Source: Cenococcum geophilum 1.58
Taxonomy: Eukaryota; Ascomycota; Dothideomycetes; Gloniales; Gloniaceae
DNA length: 64,000 nt
Direction: 5' to 3'
Assembly: GCA_001692895.1 (NCBI GenBank)
Contig: KV748199.1
Location: forward strand, 1,178,001-1,242,000
A model generated the notes under the pieces. That model was not told where the DNA came from, did not search any database, and worked only from the letters and a program-made list of their open reading frames with translations. Below are positions 9,972 through 21,318 of the stretch, one piece after another; position 1 is the stretch's first letter, and each line of letters begins with the position of its first letter. The translations under genes were made by a program, and so were the position numbers.

Positions 9972-11393
9972 TCAGTCCGATTTCCAGTGGCTTGTGAGCC
10001 GGCTATCATCATCCTCCTTCGAGATTTTGAGCTCGATTGCGTATAGTGCCATTGTAACGGCCAGATTAATCCATCTCCAAAAATTCCCTCCAGCGTCCCC
10101 ACCTTGACTTTTCCACCAATCTCCTACGGATCCATCGCCGTTGGTAGATGCAAAGTGCTGCATGAGAAGGCTGGTGTAGACTGCAATGAGAATGCTGGGA
10201 CTAAACCAGCTTAGGAAACCAAGGAATTGGCCAGCCTCATCACTGTCTTCTAGGGAGGGCTCTTGCGACAAAGCTCGAGCACCCGACTCGCGGATGGCTG
10301 GAATGATTCGAGCGCTGGCATACATAACAAAAACGCGATATGCAAGCGAGATGATGACCGAAGGCGTGATAGTCATGACAGCACCAATGATGAGGTTGAA
10401 GGCTGAGTGGATCATAGTCGGGAGCGTTGACAAGGCATGCATCAGGGTCGTATACGAAGCCATGATGATAGGAGGAAGCGGAGGCAGGGCCGGTTGCGCT
10501 GGTATTGGAACATCATCCAGAGATATAGAAGGTTGGTAGTCGGTGAATATCTGGTAGATGCATAGTGTAACATAGGCGAACTGAAATCTATGTTAGATTA
10601 CCGGAGTCAGGTCCGCAAAGGGAAGAGCTTACGAGGAGAGAGCTTTCGACCGGATTACCGCGTCCACTGCCGATTCCCCAAGAGCAAAGAAATATGGCAC
10701 ATGTTATTGCGGCACCGATGAGGATGGCATCCACATTGCTGATCTCCGGGAAGGTAGTGATTCGCCAGAGGAAGTAAACGGAGCTAGATATAATGGACCC
10801 AGACAGTACCAATAGACCAATCTACGCGCGCCTTGTCAGCGAAAATCTTATAAATCAACATGAAAGCTTCATACCATCCAACTATCTCCACGTTCCCGAT
10901 TTACGAGCCACCGCGAGATCTGGCCTGCAGCTTGGATGACAAGTAAACTGCAAAACCCCTCTCCTATCTGGAACACTGGCGTCGACCAGAGTAGTAACTT
11001 ATCCCAACTCCCGATAGTCGCGCTTTCGACTAGGCCGCCGCGACCAAATAACCATTCCTGAACCGATGTGTCTTGGGATCTCTTCCCACCAAATGTCCGC
11101 TCCACCCACCCGTTGCTGTTGTCCGCGTCGACGGAAAATTTATTCAGACTCCATATCAACAGTGTAGGTATCATAAGCCACTGTGTCCATGCGATCAACT
11201 TGACGAGCGCATACCGAAAGCGGGAGCCGTCCGGCGTGGCGAGCCGAAGGCCAGAGTAGAAAAAGTAGTAACTAGTCAAGGCGAGGGAAAAGGCCAGACC
11301 ACATGTCCTACCACCAATATCGAAAGCCAAAGGTATTGTAAAGACGATAGCAGAAAGGAATAGTGCCGAGGAGATAACTCTCGTGGTCCACAT
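9972..11393 (-). CDS. ICE2: ICE2 family ER membrane protein
   Basis: Integral endoplasmic reticulum membrane protein; in yeast Ice2 is needed for inheritance of cortical ER and links membrane biogenesis to lipid storage. Three exons on the minus strand, 11393-10875, 10821-10633 and 10580-9972, join in frame to 438 residues; introns of 53 and 52 bp have GT-AG ends. The protein starts MWTTRVISSALFLSAIVF, a first membrane segment, followed by the family-typical DIGGRTCGLAFSLALT, LVKLIAWTQW, GWVERTFGGKR and GEGFCSLLVIQAAGQ. Exon 2 is largely two membrane segments (FPEISNVDAILIGAAIT, AIFLCSWGIGSGRGNPVES). Exon 3 has YVTLCIYQIFTDYQPS, a Pro-rich linker, ALSTLPTMIHSAFNLI, SGARALSQEPSLEDSDEAGQ and LSWFSPSILIAVYTSLLMQHF. 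About eight to ten hydrophobic segments fit the family. It is divergent from the MYG1 gene, with 880 bp between the two starts. Confidence 0.93.
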
Positions 11394-12273
11394 CGGCGCA
11401 GAGGACGCCGAGCACGCTCTTCGCGAGCTCAGGCAGGTATGTGAGGGAACCCTTGACGGTGAGTTTGCAGGACTCGTGCACGCATGGAACGCGCAGGTTG
11501 CGCGCCGGGATCTGGTGGATCGGTCGCTTGAGGATTTGAGAGGCGGGAGGTGTAACGAGTACGTGCGTCGGCTTGACGTGGTGGATAGATCTCGTAGGGA
11601 GCCGCGTTATTGACCGCTCCTGGCGGGGCCGTTTCTTATCTTCACGTGCCGATGGGACCGCGGGTTTGAGAGCGGAGAGATGGGGGGTTATGAGGGCGGG
11701 TGTGTTGGGGATATATCAGTTGAGTTGTGCGGTGAGTATGCTGGAGGTAGGCAGCTTTCTCTGCGCGGCCAGGTACAAATAGGGTTAATTGGTCGTTGGC
11801 TGTCGCGTGCTTTTCATCCAGGGTATGAAAGATCGCACTGATCAGAGCAGGGGCCGGGAGAAAGACTAGGGTTGTTTTCTAGAGCTGTAGTTCCTTATAG
11901 AAATTTTCTAAACGGGGTGCGGGTGTGTGAATAGCAACGAGAGGGAGGCAGGAGGAGCAGAGGAGTGGGTTGGAAAGGAGAAGTTGCTGGTGGTCTACGG
12001 AATTTCTGTGATCTGGATTATTGCAATCTTACCCAGAGCAGACATTTAGCGCCCGCCCACACGAACGGCCCGCTAAGGAAAAAAAACGTTGGAGCGGCGG
12101 GACGAACTGTGAAACAGCCCGCTGGAGTCGATGCTTTCAACGAGTCCCTCCCCCACCCTCGACAAGAACACCATATTTACGCCCGCAGCAATTGGATGCA
12201 TGCCTTGAGACGAGCAACCTACCATATTCCGCATACCATCACATGCGCCTCTCCCATCGCACCAGCCTGTATT
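11394..12273. promoter_or_regulatory. Shared upstream region of ICE2 and MYG1
   Basis: An 880-bp region between two divergent ATGs. No supported coding sequence. It has to hold both promoters; I found no specific binding site that I would defend. Confidence 0.4.
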
Positions 12274-13574
12274 ATGACCCACCAGCGTCATTCCTCCACT
12301 GAGACCCCAGCAAAGAAGCTCAAAATGACCGGGCCATTAATAGGGACGCATAGGTGAGTTATGTCTTTGAATAAATCCAGTTTCAGCTATACTTTCTAAA
12401 GCTTGTTCTCTTCTTATTCTCGAGTGGCTACCATTTGTGCTGCGATGTGCACAGCTCCAGAAACCACTTCGAAATATTCCCACAGCATCTTCAAAACCCT
12501 CCCACTCCCAATTATGAACAATCAACTAACCTCCCCTCCTCTAGTGGCCACTTCCACGCCGATGAAGCCCTAGCCGTCTATCTCCTCCGGCTTCTCCCTA
12601 CCTACACCTCCTCACCCCTCGTCCGCACGCGCGACCCCTCCGTCCTCGCAACCTGCCACACCGTCGTCGACGTCGGCGGGGAACACAACCCACAAACCCT
12701 CCGCTTCGACCACCACCAGCGCGAATTCAACACCGTCTTCCCTTCCCACTCTACCAAACTCTCCTCCGCCGGCCTAGTTTACATGCACTTCGGCAAAGAG
12801 ATCATCGCACAGCAAACCGGCCTCGACATCGCAAGCTCCGACGTCGACGTGCTCTACGAGAAGCTCTACAACGACCTCATCGAATCCTTCGACGCTAACG
12901 ATAACGGCATCCCCGTCTACGCGCCCTCCGAGCTTGCCGCCGCCGGCATAACCAAGCGCTTCGACGACCGCGGCTTCAGCATCGCCAGCGTCGTGAACCG
13001 GTACAACCACGCCCCACTACCCACCGACACCGCCTCCCCCGAAACCCAGCCCAAAAGCAAAGAGCAGCAACAAGCCGACGAAGACACGCGCTTCCTCAAA
13101 GCCTCCGCCTTCACCGGCGAGCAATTCGCCCTCGCCCTGCACGACGCCCACCGCTCCTGGCTGCCCGCCCGCGCCCTGGTCCAGCACGCCTACAACGCGC
13201 GTTTGCAGTACGATCCCCTCGGCCGCATCATGGTGCTCCCGCACCGCGACGCCGGCATCCCGTGGGCCGACCACCTCTACACCCTCGAGGCCGCGGCCCA
13301 GGACCCGGCCGTCTCGCCCCACGTCCTCTACGTCCTGTTCCCGGAGTCTGGCGAGCCGGACGCCAAGTGGCGGGTGAGGGCCGTCTCGAAGGAGGGCGGC
13401 GGGTTCGAGAATCGGAAGGATTTGCCGGATACCTGGAAGGGTGTTAGGGATCAGCGGCTCGATGAGGTGAGCGGGATCCCTGGGTGTGTGTTTGTGCATG
13501 CGAACGGGTTTATTGGCGGGAATAAAACGTTTGAGGGCGCGCTGAGCATGGCGAAGAAGGCGGTCGAAATGTGA
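12274..13574 (+). CDS. MYG1: MYG1 family metal-dependent (DHH-like) 3'-5' RNA exonuclease
   Basis: MYG1 proteins belong to the DHH-like phosphoesterase group; the mammalian member is a 3'-5' RNA exonuclease acting in nucleus and mitochondria. Two exons, 12274-12353 and 12545-13574, give 369 residues. Exon 1 encodes MTHQRHSS...KKLKMTGPLIGTH and the splice restores the family start 'IGTHSGHFHADEALA'. Motifs: HFHADE (29-34), VVDVGG (67-72), the DHH motif in RFDHHQRE (80-87), AGLVYMHFG, a conserved FDANDNG, later LPHRDAGIPWADHLY, CVFVHANGFIGGNKT and the end GALSMAKKAVEM. The exons are GC-rich and C-ending in codon choice. The 191-bp intron is open in the frame of exon 2 back to an ATG at 12435, but that start would lose the conserved IGTH block, so the spliced start at 12274 is preferred. 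Confidence 0.92.
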
Positions 13575-14229
13575 TTTATCTTTTTTTTAAAAAAAAATTT
13601 GTTAAAGGGAGAGTTCAAGCCAGATCGGCGCCACAGGTTGGGCTAGTCAGTCAGCTTGGGAGGTTGTGGTTTGGGTCATAGCATTTAGTGGGGATATGGC
13701 GCTGTGGCGTTGTGGAGAAGGATACCTGTACAAATCCTCGCAACGCATTCGTTGAGATGGGCAAATCAGCTATATGCATGTGCACATTGGACAATCTTAA
13801 AAGGAGTGGTATTCAAATGTGCCGAGCGTCCACGAATTCAAAATTTTCTTTTTCTTTTGGAAATCCCGCAGAAAAAGGAAGGGAGGAATTCAAAGGTGGA
13901 TTACATTGAATCGAAGATATAAGAAGAGAAGGTTCATAGCTGGTTGTGGATACCTGTGTCGCAATAACAAACAAGAAATACCTGACATAAAGAACAATCC
14001 CTAAGCTTCTAGACTGGAACGTCCAGGCGTTAATTCAATCGTGATATAATTTCTCCAAAACGCCTGCCCAACCGTGGAAAGTCTGTTCGTGGTGGATTTC
14101 CCGCAAGTAGATCGGGGTTTTCGTCCAACTGGGCTGGACAGAGCAAACGCAACGCTTGTTTATCCTCTTTACTGCCGCCGTAGAGTCACCCTGCATCACA
14201 ACCCGCAATAGGCATGTTGTGCGTGGTGT
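13575..14229. other. Convergent 3' region of MYG1 and IGO1
   Basis: Holds both 3' untranslated regions. A T-run followed by an A-run begins 8 bp after the MYG1 stop. No gene seen. Confidence 0.4.
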
Positions 14230-14837
14230 TTACGCCTTCTCCTCCCGTGTCTCCTCTCCGTCCACGTCGTCGGCGCTTGTCTCCCGGTTCAGGCTTGTCT
14301 CACCGTGCAAGAAGCTGTTCTCCTTGACGGGGCTGCCGCTACCCTGGGTGCCGTTGCCGTGGGCGCCCTGCCCGCCTTGCCCGGATATGCTGCCGTTGTG
14401 CGTGTGCTGTAGTGGTGCGATGTGTGGGATCTTCTCCGGCACTGGGTGTTCGCGCCCGATCGAGGTCACGCCGATGTCGGACGCTTTGCCGGCCTTCGAA
14501 AGCGCATAGTCGCCGCTGTCGAAGTATTTGCGCTCCTACGGGCGGGAGAGGCGTTAGCGAGGTGTTTTTGGTGGTGAAAATGGGTGATGGAGAGGAGAAT
14601 GGGCAGCGGAGGACGCGGCACGACGCACCTTCAGCTTGTTCTGGAGCAGGTCCTTTTTGTTCGGCAGTTTTCCGTACAGGCGGAACAGCCGCTGCTCGTC
14701 CGGAGACAGAGACTGGATCTTGTTGTCAGTTGTTTTCCGGCATTGAGAGCGGCTCAGTGGAGTGCGGAAGATGCCTAGCAAGGGGCTTGATTGTGACGTA
14801 CGCTGATGTCTACTTTATTCTGCTGATGAGGATTCAT
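14230..14837 (-). CDS. IGO1: Endosulfine (Igo1/2, ENSA/ARPP19 family)
   Basis: Small inhibitor of the PP2A-B55 phosphatase; it acts after phosphorylation by the Greatwall/Rim15 kinase and links nutrient state to quiescence and mitotic entry. Three exons on the minus strand: 14837-14802, 14712-14629 and 14535-14230, 141 residues, introns of 89 and 93 bp with GT-AG ends. Exon 1 gives MNPHQQNKVDIS. Exon 2 gives the conserved block SLSPDEQRLFRLYGKLPNKK. Exon 3 opens with ERKYFDSGDYAL, the family signature whose serine (residue 47) is the kinase target, followed by a conserved IGREHPVPEKIPH tail and a Gly/Ser-rich, then acidic C-terminus. All parts of the protein family are intact. It is convergent with MYG1. 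Confidence 0.95.
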
Positions 14838-15005
14838 TGTGGGTGGAATGAATAGTCCGAATTGCTGCTGCAGCTCTGATGGGATTTCCTGGCGTCTGGT
14901 TTTTAAGGCGAGGGAGGTTTTAAGGAGATGTGTATGTTGTGTTTATTCTTTGTTCCTAGAGGTTGGAGTGACAGTGTTGACTCTTCTTAAATTTCCTCAG
15001 CGTCG
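14838..15005. other. Upstream region of IGO1
   Basis: Short stretch before the endosulfine start, presumed promoter and leader. Nothing specific recognised. Confidence 0.3.
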
Positions 15006-15629
15006 CTAGCCAGCGAGGTCGAGGGCAAATGTTTCGTCGCTCCGGCAGCCGATGTGTGGCTCGGATGGTATGTTGGCCTCAGGCAATATGGTGGACAGGA
15101 ACTCAAGTTTTGGAATGTCGATATAGCAGGCGTACTTAGGCGGGTGTTCAAGGACCAGGGATCTGAGCGATAAGAACGATTGTCGATATTCTCTTAGCTG
15201 CAACGCTTCCAGGTTCAGTAATCTCGAGGTTGTGTGGGAATCGTACGCGGGAGGTTTTCACTGGATGCTCTCTGCTATAGCGCTTGTGGTGTGCTCTCCT
15301 GGATCTTGATTTGCAGTGCCGCTGATCGAGGCGGGCAAGCGCGATGTGGGGTCAATGCAGCATATATGTAGAAGATTGTAGAGTGGTCCGACAATTGCCA
15401 AGCCAAAACTCATGCACGACAAAACTTCAGCAAGACTGGGCACATAGAAGGACCGCTTGGGTTGAAAAATATGAAGGTTGGGTATTGGGAGTACTGGGAG
15501 TATGAGGAGTATTGGGAGTTGAGTACGCTGGATTGACGTCCCCATTACCCGTCTCGCGGTGGGCCCTGCGATTTGAACGTCACGCGGGCCAAGCATTGAC
15601 TTTTGGGCATTGAGCCAGATCGCCGTCAA
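15006..15629 (-). other. Possible unrecognised gene or gene remnant
   Basis: Two minus-strand open frames, 15629-15258 (123 residues, starting MTAIWLNAQKS) and 15203-15006 (65 residues, starting MQLREYRQSFLSLRSL). The second has a leucine-spaced pattern that vaguely recalls the LRR-like tail of fungal F-box proteins. A GT...CAG pair could join them, but I do not see a conserved block, and no start-proximal F-box is visible. It may be part of the IGO1 upstream region. I do not recognise a function. Confidence 0.2.
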
Positions 15630-16135
15630 GCTGAGAAAGGAATCCTCTCTAGTCTATATTTCCAACTATTCAACTTCCCGTCACTCAAGCCCCATTCCGT
15701 CACCTCGCTTGCGCGACTTTAGAATACCTTTCACGAGACTACTGCTGCTGCAAAGTTGACGGGAGCTCCTTCATCCCTCCATCTCAAACCCTTACCAAAG
15801 CCATTTGGAGAAAGGCCCTCGAACATAGATTGGTTCCGAGGCAGACCCTGCCACTAACACTAACCTCTCCCTGCTCTAGACACCAGCCACTGCACGCTGC
15901 TTAAGCATTGGTCAAGGAATCGCTGGACGCCTTTTTAGTCCATGGATTGGAATCTTGCTCGACCGACTAGTATCTTTATCTGCCCCTCTCTAAAAAGAAC
16001 CTCGAAGAGCGCCATCTAGGTGGTGATTGGGTAATCTGCTCTGCAACGTGCAGCTGACTCCCGCACTAAGAGAAAGGCACATCGGCACATTATCCGCGTA
16101 TGTGAAGCTGGTCAGCGGCTCAAGCCTTTTCACAG
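15630..16135. other. Upstream region of SFM1
   Basis: Normal composition without a supported gene; should hold the SFM1 promoter and leader. Confidence 0.35.
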
Positions 16136-17027
16136 ATGGCGAACGCTAATTCTGCACACCCTGGAGATGGGAAGATCTTCGTAGTCGAGCATTTGGATCC
16201 TGAACTCGAGGAATGGTCATCTCTCGAGTACTCTGCAATAGCCTCAGAGTGCTCTACCGCCGGTGCAAAATTTCTTCTTTCATCAGTACCGGAACAGCTG
16301 GAGCAGCCAGAAAACCTGCAGCAGGCTAAAGGCTTGAATATCGAGCACAACAGCATTGAGACGATATTTGCAGACCAAAAGGACAGAGTATGTTTGCTAG
16401 ATCCAGCGGCATCTAAAGAGTTGAGTCCGGAAGATGGAGAGAGGTTTCACGTCTTCCTATTCGGAGGCATTTTAGGTAAAGCATGAGATGCACCTTGTCA
16501 TATGTAATTTTATAGAATAGACTGACGCCAAAATAGGTGACGATCCGCCAAGAGGCAAGTGCTGGGGTGAAACCGTGCAATATTTGGAGAAGTCTGCTGA
16601 CTTGGTTGACGTAGATCGGACGTCTGAATTACGAAAGAAGGGCTACGAAGGTCGACGTTTAGGGCCGGTGCAAATGACCACTGACACTGCGGTGCGTGTT
16701 ACTAGGATGGTAGTCCATGACAGAGGTATATCATAAGTTTGACTGAGAAAATGGAAGCATAAGGTCGGGTTCTAACAACTTAGCAGTCCCTCTAGAAGCC
16801 ATACCCTACATAGATCATCCTGAGCTTAAGATCAACAAGCACGAAAGTACTGAGATGCCATTTCGCTACGTAAAAGGCAAGGATGGGCAACCGATTATGC
16901 CTGAAGTAAGAGCCAAAATTACCCTTGATAGAGACGAGATTTCAGGACTGTGGTTGACTGATTCCATTAGGGGATGATGGATCTGATTAAAAAAGACTCG
17001 GAAAGAGGATTTGGGGATCTACTGTGA
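16136..17027 (+). CDS. SFM1: SPOUT-fold protein arginine methyltransferase SFM1
   Basis: Sfm1 methylates one arginine of ribosomal protein Rps3 in yeast, using S-adenosylmethionine and a SPOUT fold. Five exons: 16136-16475, 16537-16554, 16615-16725, 16787-16905, 16971-17027; 214 residues. Family blocks in order: FVVEHLDPELEEWSSLEY, FLLSSVPEQL, DQKDRVCLLDPAA, LSPEDGERF, FLFGGILG with DDPP, then ELRKKGYEGRRLGPVQMTTD, AVRVTRMVV, HESTEMPFRYVK, and the C-terminus GMMDLIKKDSERGFGDLL. Exon 2 is only 18 nt and encodes GDDPPR. Intron 2 starts GCAAGT and ends TAG (a GC-AG intron, 16555-16614); splicing there is the only way I found to keep the conserved DDPPR-D-RTSELRK run. Intron 3 ends in a tandem TAGCAG; using the second AG gives DRVPLE, which fits family length, the first adds one alanine. 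All other introns are GT-AG, 61-65 bp. Confidence 0.93.
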
Positions 17028-18109
17028 GCTTCTCAGGCAAACCACGCTTTTCACTTATTTCCGGTGGATTTGGTGTGAAATGTGAGCATCAAAAGTCGTG
17101 AGCTATTGCTCCAGCACAGACATGTCAGAGGAAACCCTAAAACGGCCTGTAGAATAGAGAAGACCTTTAGAAGTCCTTGAAGGACGTCTGCATATCTTCG
17201 TTCAATGTTACATTCATTTTTGCACAACCAGTCGCGGTGATAAAGAGTCATGAAGCGGGCAGTTCGACGAAGAAGTCATGGGCTCGGCGAGTTTTTTAAG
17301 AGACTGATTCTCACTAACAGATAGATGAATGGGGACTTGTTGAGAGGTAGTCTGCCCGCAACCAGAAGGGCATCTCAACCAACGCAAGCGATACGGCAGT
17401 TCTATCACGAGCGAGCAACATTTGACAAGGCTGCAAGGTCATTGGTTCCTGAGAGGGGGTAATAAGCTTCGACGATCCGCTTCGTGCCTGTGAGATCGCG
17501 GCGAGGGCTGAAGTAGCCATGGCGCCTCAGCTCTGTCTGATGCCCGGTCTTGCTGCTTTTAGAGACGCATGATGGTGAGACTCGTAGGAGGCCGATATGG
17601 CGCAGGAAGAAGCCAAGCTTGCGCGGCCCTTGCTGCAGGGGCCCCTTGTTCTCTAGCGCCGGCGCAGACCCTGCGGATTTCTTCGTGGACGGCAACAGGA
17701 CAAAGCTTCTGGAAATGTCAAAGACCACCTATCCTGCGGTGCTACTGTCCTCAACCCTCCTTTAATACGATCCAGAAGGGAGTTGAAGGTTACCTAGGCT
17801 CTTCGACCCCCCATCTTCTTCTTGCCGTCTCCTTTACGAGACACTCTTGCCCTAGTCATCTATTCTTGTCAGCCGAAACCCAGGCCACGAGTCCTCACGC
17901 CGCATTAAGTCTGCAATAACCACCGTCCTTCACGACCACGACGGATAATTGATCCCTCATACTGCCCTCGATTTTCGTAATACGCAATATAGAACTTTCT
18001 CATCCCAATCCGCCTCGCTCTTGTATACAATTTCCATGAAATAGTCAGTGACTTTTCCGGAATTTTGCCGGCGTTGCGACCATTTAGATTCTCTCCTTTC
18101 AGCTTCATA
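17028..18109. other. Region between SFM1 and KEX1
   Basis: About 1.1 kb. Overlapping open frames on both strands (17405-17728 minus, 17550-17919 plus) have no family resemblance and compete with each other, so none is called. It includes the SFM1 3' end and the KEX1 promoter; a run of pyrimidines lies just before the KEX1 ATG (18086-18103). Confidence 0.35.
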
Positions 18110-20221
18110 ATGCGACTCTTCACACATCCTTCCTCACGATGGCCGGGCGGTGGCTCCATAGCTGCCTTAGCTAGCAGTCTACTGTGTTCATTAGTATGGC
18201 TACCGGGAACCTCTGCGGAGAAGAGTGCCGCAGACTACTTCGTACACTCATTGCCTGGGGCACCAGAACCTTTGTTGAAGATGCACGCTGGGTGAGTAAA
18301 ACGGTTTCTAGATAGGAAGTTTCTGAATGTCCGGCTAACCACAATCTCATTAGGCACATCGAAATTACACCAGAACATCACGGAAACCTATTCTTCTGGC
18401 ATTACCAGAATCGTCACATCGCGAATAAGCAAAGAACAGTGATCTGGCTAAACGGTGGTCCTGGCTGCAGTTCAATGGATGGTGCCATGATGGAGATTGG
18501 GCCATATCGAGTGAGAGAGGGAGGCAAACTTGAATATAATGATGGATCATGGGATGAGTTTGCCAACGTCCTTTTCGTGGATAATCCCGTAGGAACCGGC
18601 TTCAGTTACGTCGATTCAAATGCTTATTTGCACGAGCTCGACGAAATGACGGACCAGTTCATGATTTTCCTGGAAAAATGGTTCGTTCTGTTCCCAGAGT
18701 ATGAACATGATGATGTAAGTACCATGGATATGGTTAATGCAGTATTTGAGAGTCATGAATCTAACTTTGAGGCAGCTATACATTGCAGGTGAATCCTACG
18801 CTGGCCAACACATTCCATATATTGCCCAGGCTATTCTCAAGCGCAACAAAGATGCTACCAAAAATCCCTGGAAATTAGCTGGCCTCCTTATCGGAAATGG
18901 CTGGATTTCACCAGCCGACCATTACCTCTCCTATTTGCCCTTTGCCTATGAACACAACCTTATCCAAGGTGGCTCCGATATGGCGAAACGCATTGAATCA
19001 CAGCAATCAATATGTATTAAACTCCTTGACGAGGGGGGCAAAGACCATGTCGACACGCAGAAATGCGAGAAGATAATGACGGACATTCTTAACGAAACAA
19101 AAGACAAGACTGCAGACCCAAGGCACCAATGCATTAATATGTACGATGTTCGCCTCCGTGACGATGATTCCTGCGGCATGAACTGGCCTCCGGATCTTGC
19201 AACCGTGACTCCTTACCTCCGCCGCAAGGACGTTATTGCCGCATTACACATCAATCCCGACAAGAAGACTGGCTGGACAGAATGCAGTGGTGCCGTCTCC
19301 GCCAGCTTCCGCGCAGTCAATTCCATTCCTAGCATCAAATTTCTCCCTAACATCCTCGCCGAAATCCCCGTCGTGCTGTTCTCCGGCGATCAAGACCTAA
19401 TCTGCAACCACATCGGCACCGAGTCGCTGATCAACAACCTCCAATTCAACGGGGGCAAGGGCTTCGAGCTGTCTCCCGGCGTCTGGGCCCCACGCCGTGA
19501 CTGGACCTTCGAGGGAGAGCCCGCCGGCATCTATCAGGAGGCCCGCAACCTTACCTACGTCCTCTTCTACAACTCCAGCCACATGGTCCCATTCGACTAC
19601 CCGCGACGCACCCGCGACATGCTAGACCGCTTCATGGGCGTCGACATCGCATCCATTGGCGGCTCGCCCACCGACTCACGCATCGACGGCGAGAAAGGCC
19701 CACTCGTCAGCGTCGGCGGCCATCCGAACAGCACGGCCGCCGAAGAAGCCGAGAAGGAGCGCCTGAAGCAGGCTGCGTGGAAGGCATACTACAAGTCCGG
19801 CGAAGTGGCGCTCATCATCGTCGCCATCGCCGCCGGTCTCTGGGGCTGGTACGTGTGGCGCGACCGCCGCCGCCGCGCCGGGTACAAGGGCCTGGGCGGT
19901 GGGCCGGGCGAGGGCCGTGAGAGCCTGATTGCGGGGATGGGGCTAGAGAATTTCCGTCGCCGCGAGCGCGAGCGTGATGTCGAGGCTGCAGATTTTGATG
20001 AGCGCGAGCTCGATGAGGTCGAGGCGAGGATGAATGGTAATGGTGTCGGCAGCAGGAATGGCGCTGCGGATGCCAAGGAGACGAAGCTATACGCCGAGGG
20101 CGGTCAGACGGAGCGGAGAAGGTATAACCAGGATGGCGATGCGGATCAAGGGCAGTATAGTCTCGGGGAGGCGAGCAGTAGTGATGGGGAGGGCGAGAGG
20201 CCGGTGAGGGAGAAAGCGTAG
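18110..20221 (+). CDS. KEX1: Pheromone-processing carboxypeptidase KEX1
   Basis: Serine carboxypeptidase of peptidase family S10, membrane-bound in the late Golgi; it trims C-terminal Lys/Arg left after Kex2 cleavage of secreted precursors. Three exons, 18110-18291, 18354-18714 and 18776-20221, 662 residues; both introns are about 61 bp, GT-AG. The ATG at 18110 gives a signal peptide (hydrophobic [13 protein letters not shown], likely cut near TSA at about 36). Motifs: [22 protein letters not shown], catalytic Ser in GESYAG (188), catalytic Asp in [10 protein letters not shown] (388), catalytic His in SSHMVP (450). One transmembrane segment ([18 protein letters not shown], about 525-542) is followed by a basic stop-transfer and a cytosolic tail of about 110 residues rich in Arg, Glu and Gly, as in other filamentous-fungal KEX1 proteins. 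Several N-x-S/T sites lie in the lumenal part. The 3' half is strongly GC-rich. Confidence 0.96.
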
Positions 20222-20586
20222 GGGTTGAGATGTGATTGGTTAAGAGAGAATTTCTTGCATGGGCGGAGTTTGGGGTTTGAGGGTAGATAATCAATTACAC
20301 CTCGTTCGTTTGCTATGTAATTAGGAAGTTAGAGATGTTGTGATAGGACTGTGCTGTGATTTTGTGATTTTGAAGCGCTGGAAATATACTTTGCACATAG
20401 TGAGCCTTCACTCTCCTCCTTCGAAGCCACTGTTCCGCCCCTTACTGTCCATGTCACAAAAGCTAAATCCTTTCTAGATACCATATCCAGGTGGGGAGCC
20501 CGGAGGCTAGCCTAGCCCTCTGCAGGTCTCAAAATATCATTTCCTATCCGTAATTCAGTTTAACAGTCGCTGGTCTCGTCCTTGAA
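20222..20586. other. KEX1 3' region
   Basis: Presumed 3' untranslated and intergenic sequence; no gene seen. Confidence 0.35.
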
Positions 20587-20764
20587 CCATGGCGCTGTCA
20601 CAGCCAGATCAGCTCGGTATCCTGGTACATCGCAGCTCTCTCAAATTGAGACATGGCGCTGTCACAGCCAGATCAGCTCGGTATCCTGGTACATCGCAGC
20701 TCTCTCAAATTGAGACATGGCGCTGTCACAGCCAGATCAGCTCGGTATCCTGGTACATCGCAGC
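20587..20764. repeat. 64-bp minisatellite, 2.8 copies
   Basis: Unit starts ACATGGCGCTGTCACAGCC. Copies at 20587-20650, 20651-20714 and 20715-20764 (partial). They are essentially identical (one difference in the first two bases of copy 1). The period is not a multiple of three, so an open frame over it (20589-20993) runs through all three phases and is unlikely to be a gene. Confidence 0.9.
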
Positions 20765-21318
20765 TGTGTCGGTGTATGAACAGTGGCCATCGCTGCAATC
20801 GCTGGATTGCACAATTAGCGAAATCGTAATACGGGAAAAGACTCCCATAAGCAAACTGCGGCTAGCTCTACGCGGTCCAAGTCCTCCAGCAGTGCGATGT
20901 ATGCAAAGTTTCGCGGTCGTTTTCGAGCCCCTCGACTTCATTATGGGCATTCCCATTAGACTATATTTAGTTCCTTTCCACGATAATGCATAGACCTATA
21001 CTTACAAAGCAGTGAGGATAAAGACTTTATAAGGAATCAGCCGAGTGGAGAAACCACATCAGAGGCTGGACTTTCATCAGGAGTCTCTCAAAGACCGAGG
21101 TAGGACCAGGGCATCCAGAAATAGCTTAAGGGGCTTTTAATGTCCTAGGGCAAAGACTCAGATATGTTTACGCTGGGCAACACACGATACTATTATCCGT
21201 AAGAGATTTCCATACAAGCGGTAGCCAGTGTCGTGAGGCGCCAGGCCCAACATCAAAAGGGGTATTCTTGGCAACTACAAGGTTTCAAGTCGAGCTCTGT
21301 ACAGGTAATCTATCAACT
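20765..21318. other. Intergenic region right of the minisatellite
   Basis: Normal composition, no supported gene. Confidence 0.3.

Noticed and set aside
13017-13499. 160-codon minus-strand frame inside MYG1
   Set aside because: Shadow of the GC-rich MYG1 exon; the plus strand is the clear gene.
17405-17919. Opposed open frames between SFM1 and KEX1
   Set aside because: They overlap each other on opposite strands and have no recognisable motif; more likely promoter or leader DNA.
19815-20294. 159-codon minus-strand frame over the KEX1 tail
   Set aside because: Arg/Pro/Ser-rich shadow of the GC-rich KEX1 3' end.
20589-20993. 134-codon frame over the minisatellite
   Set aside because: The 64-bp period changes the frame at each unit, so the protein repeats are not maintained; not a gene.
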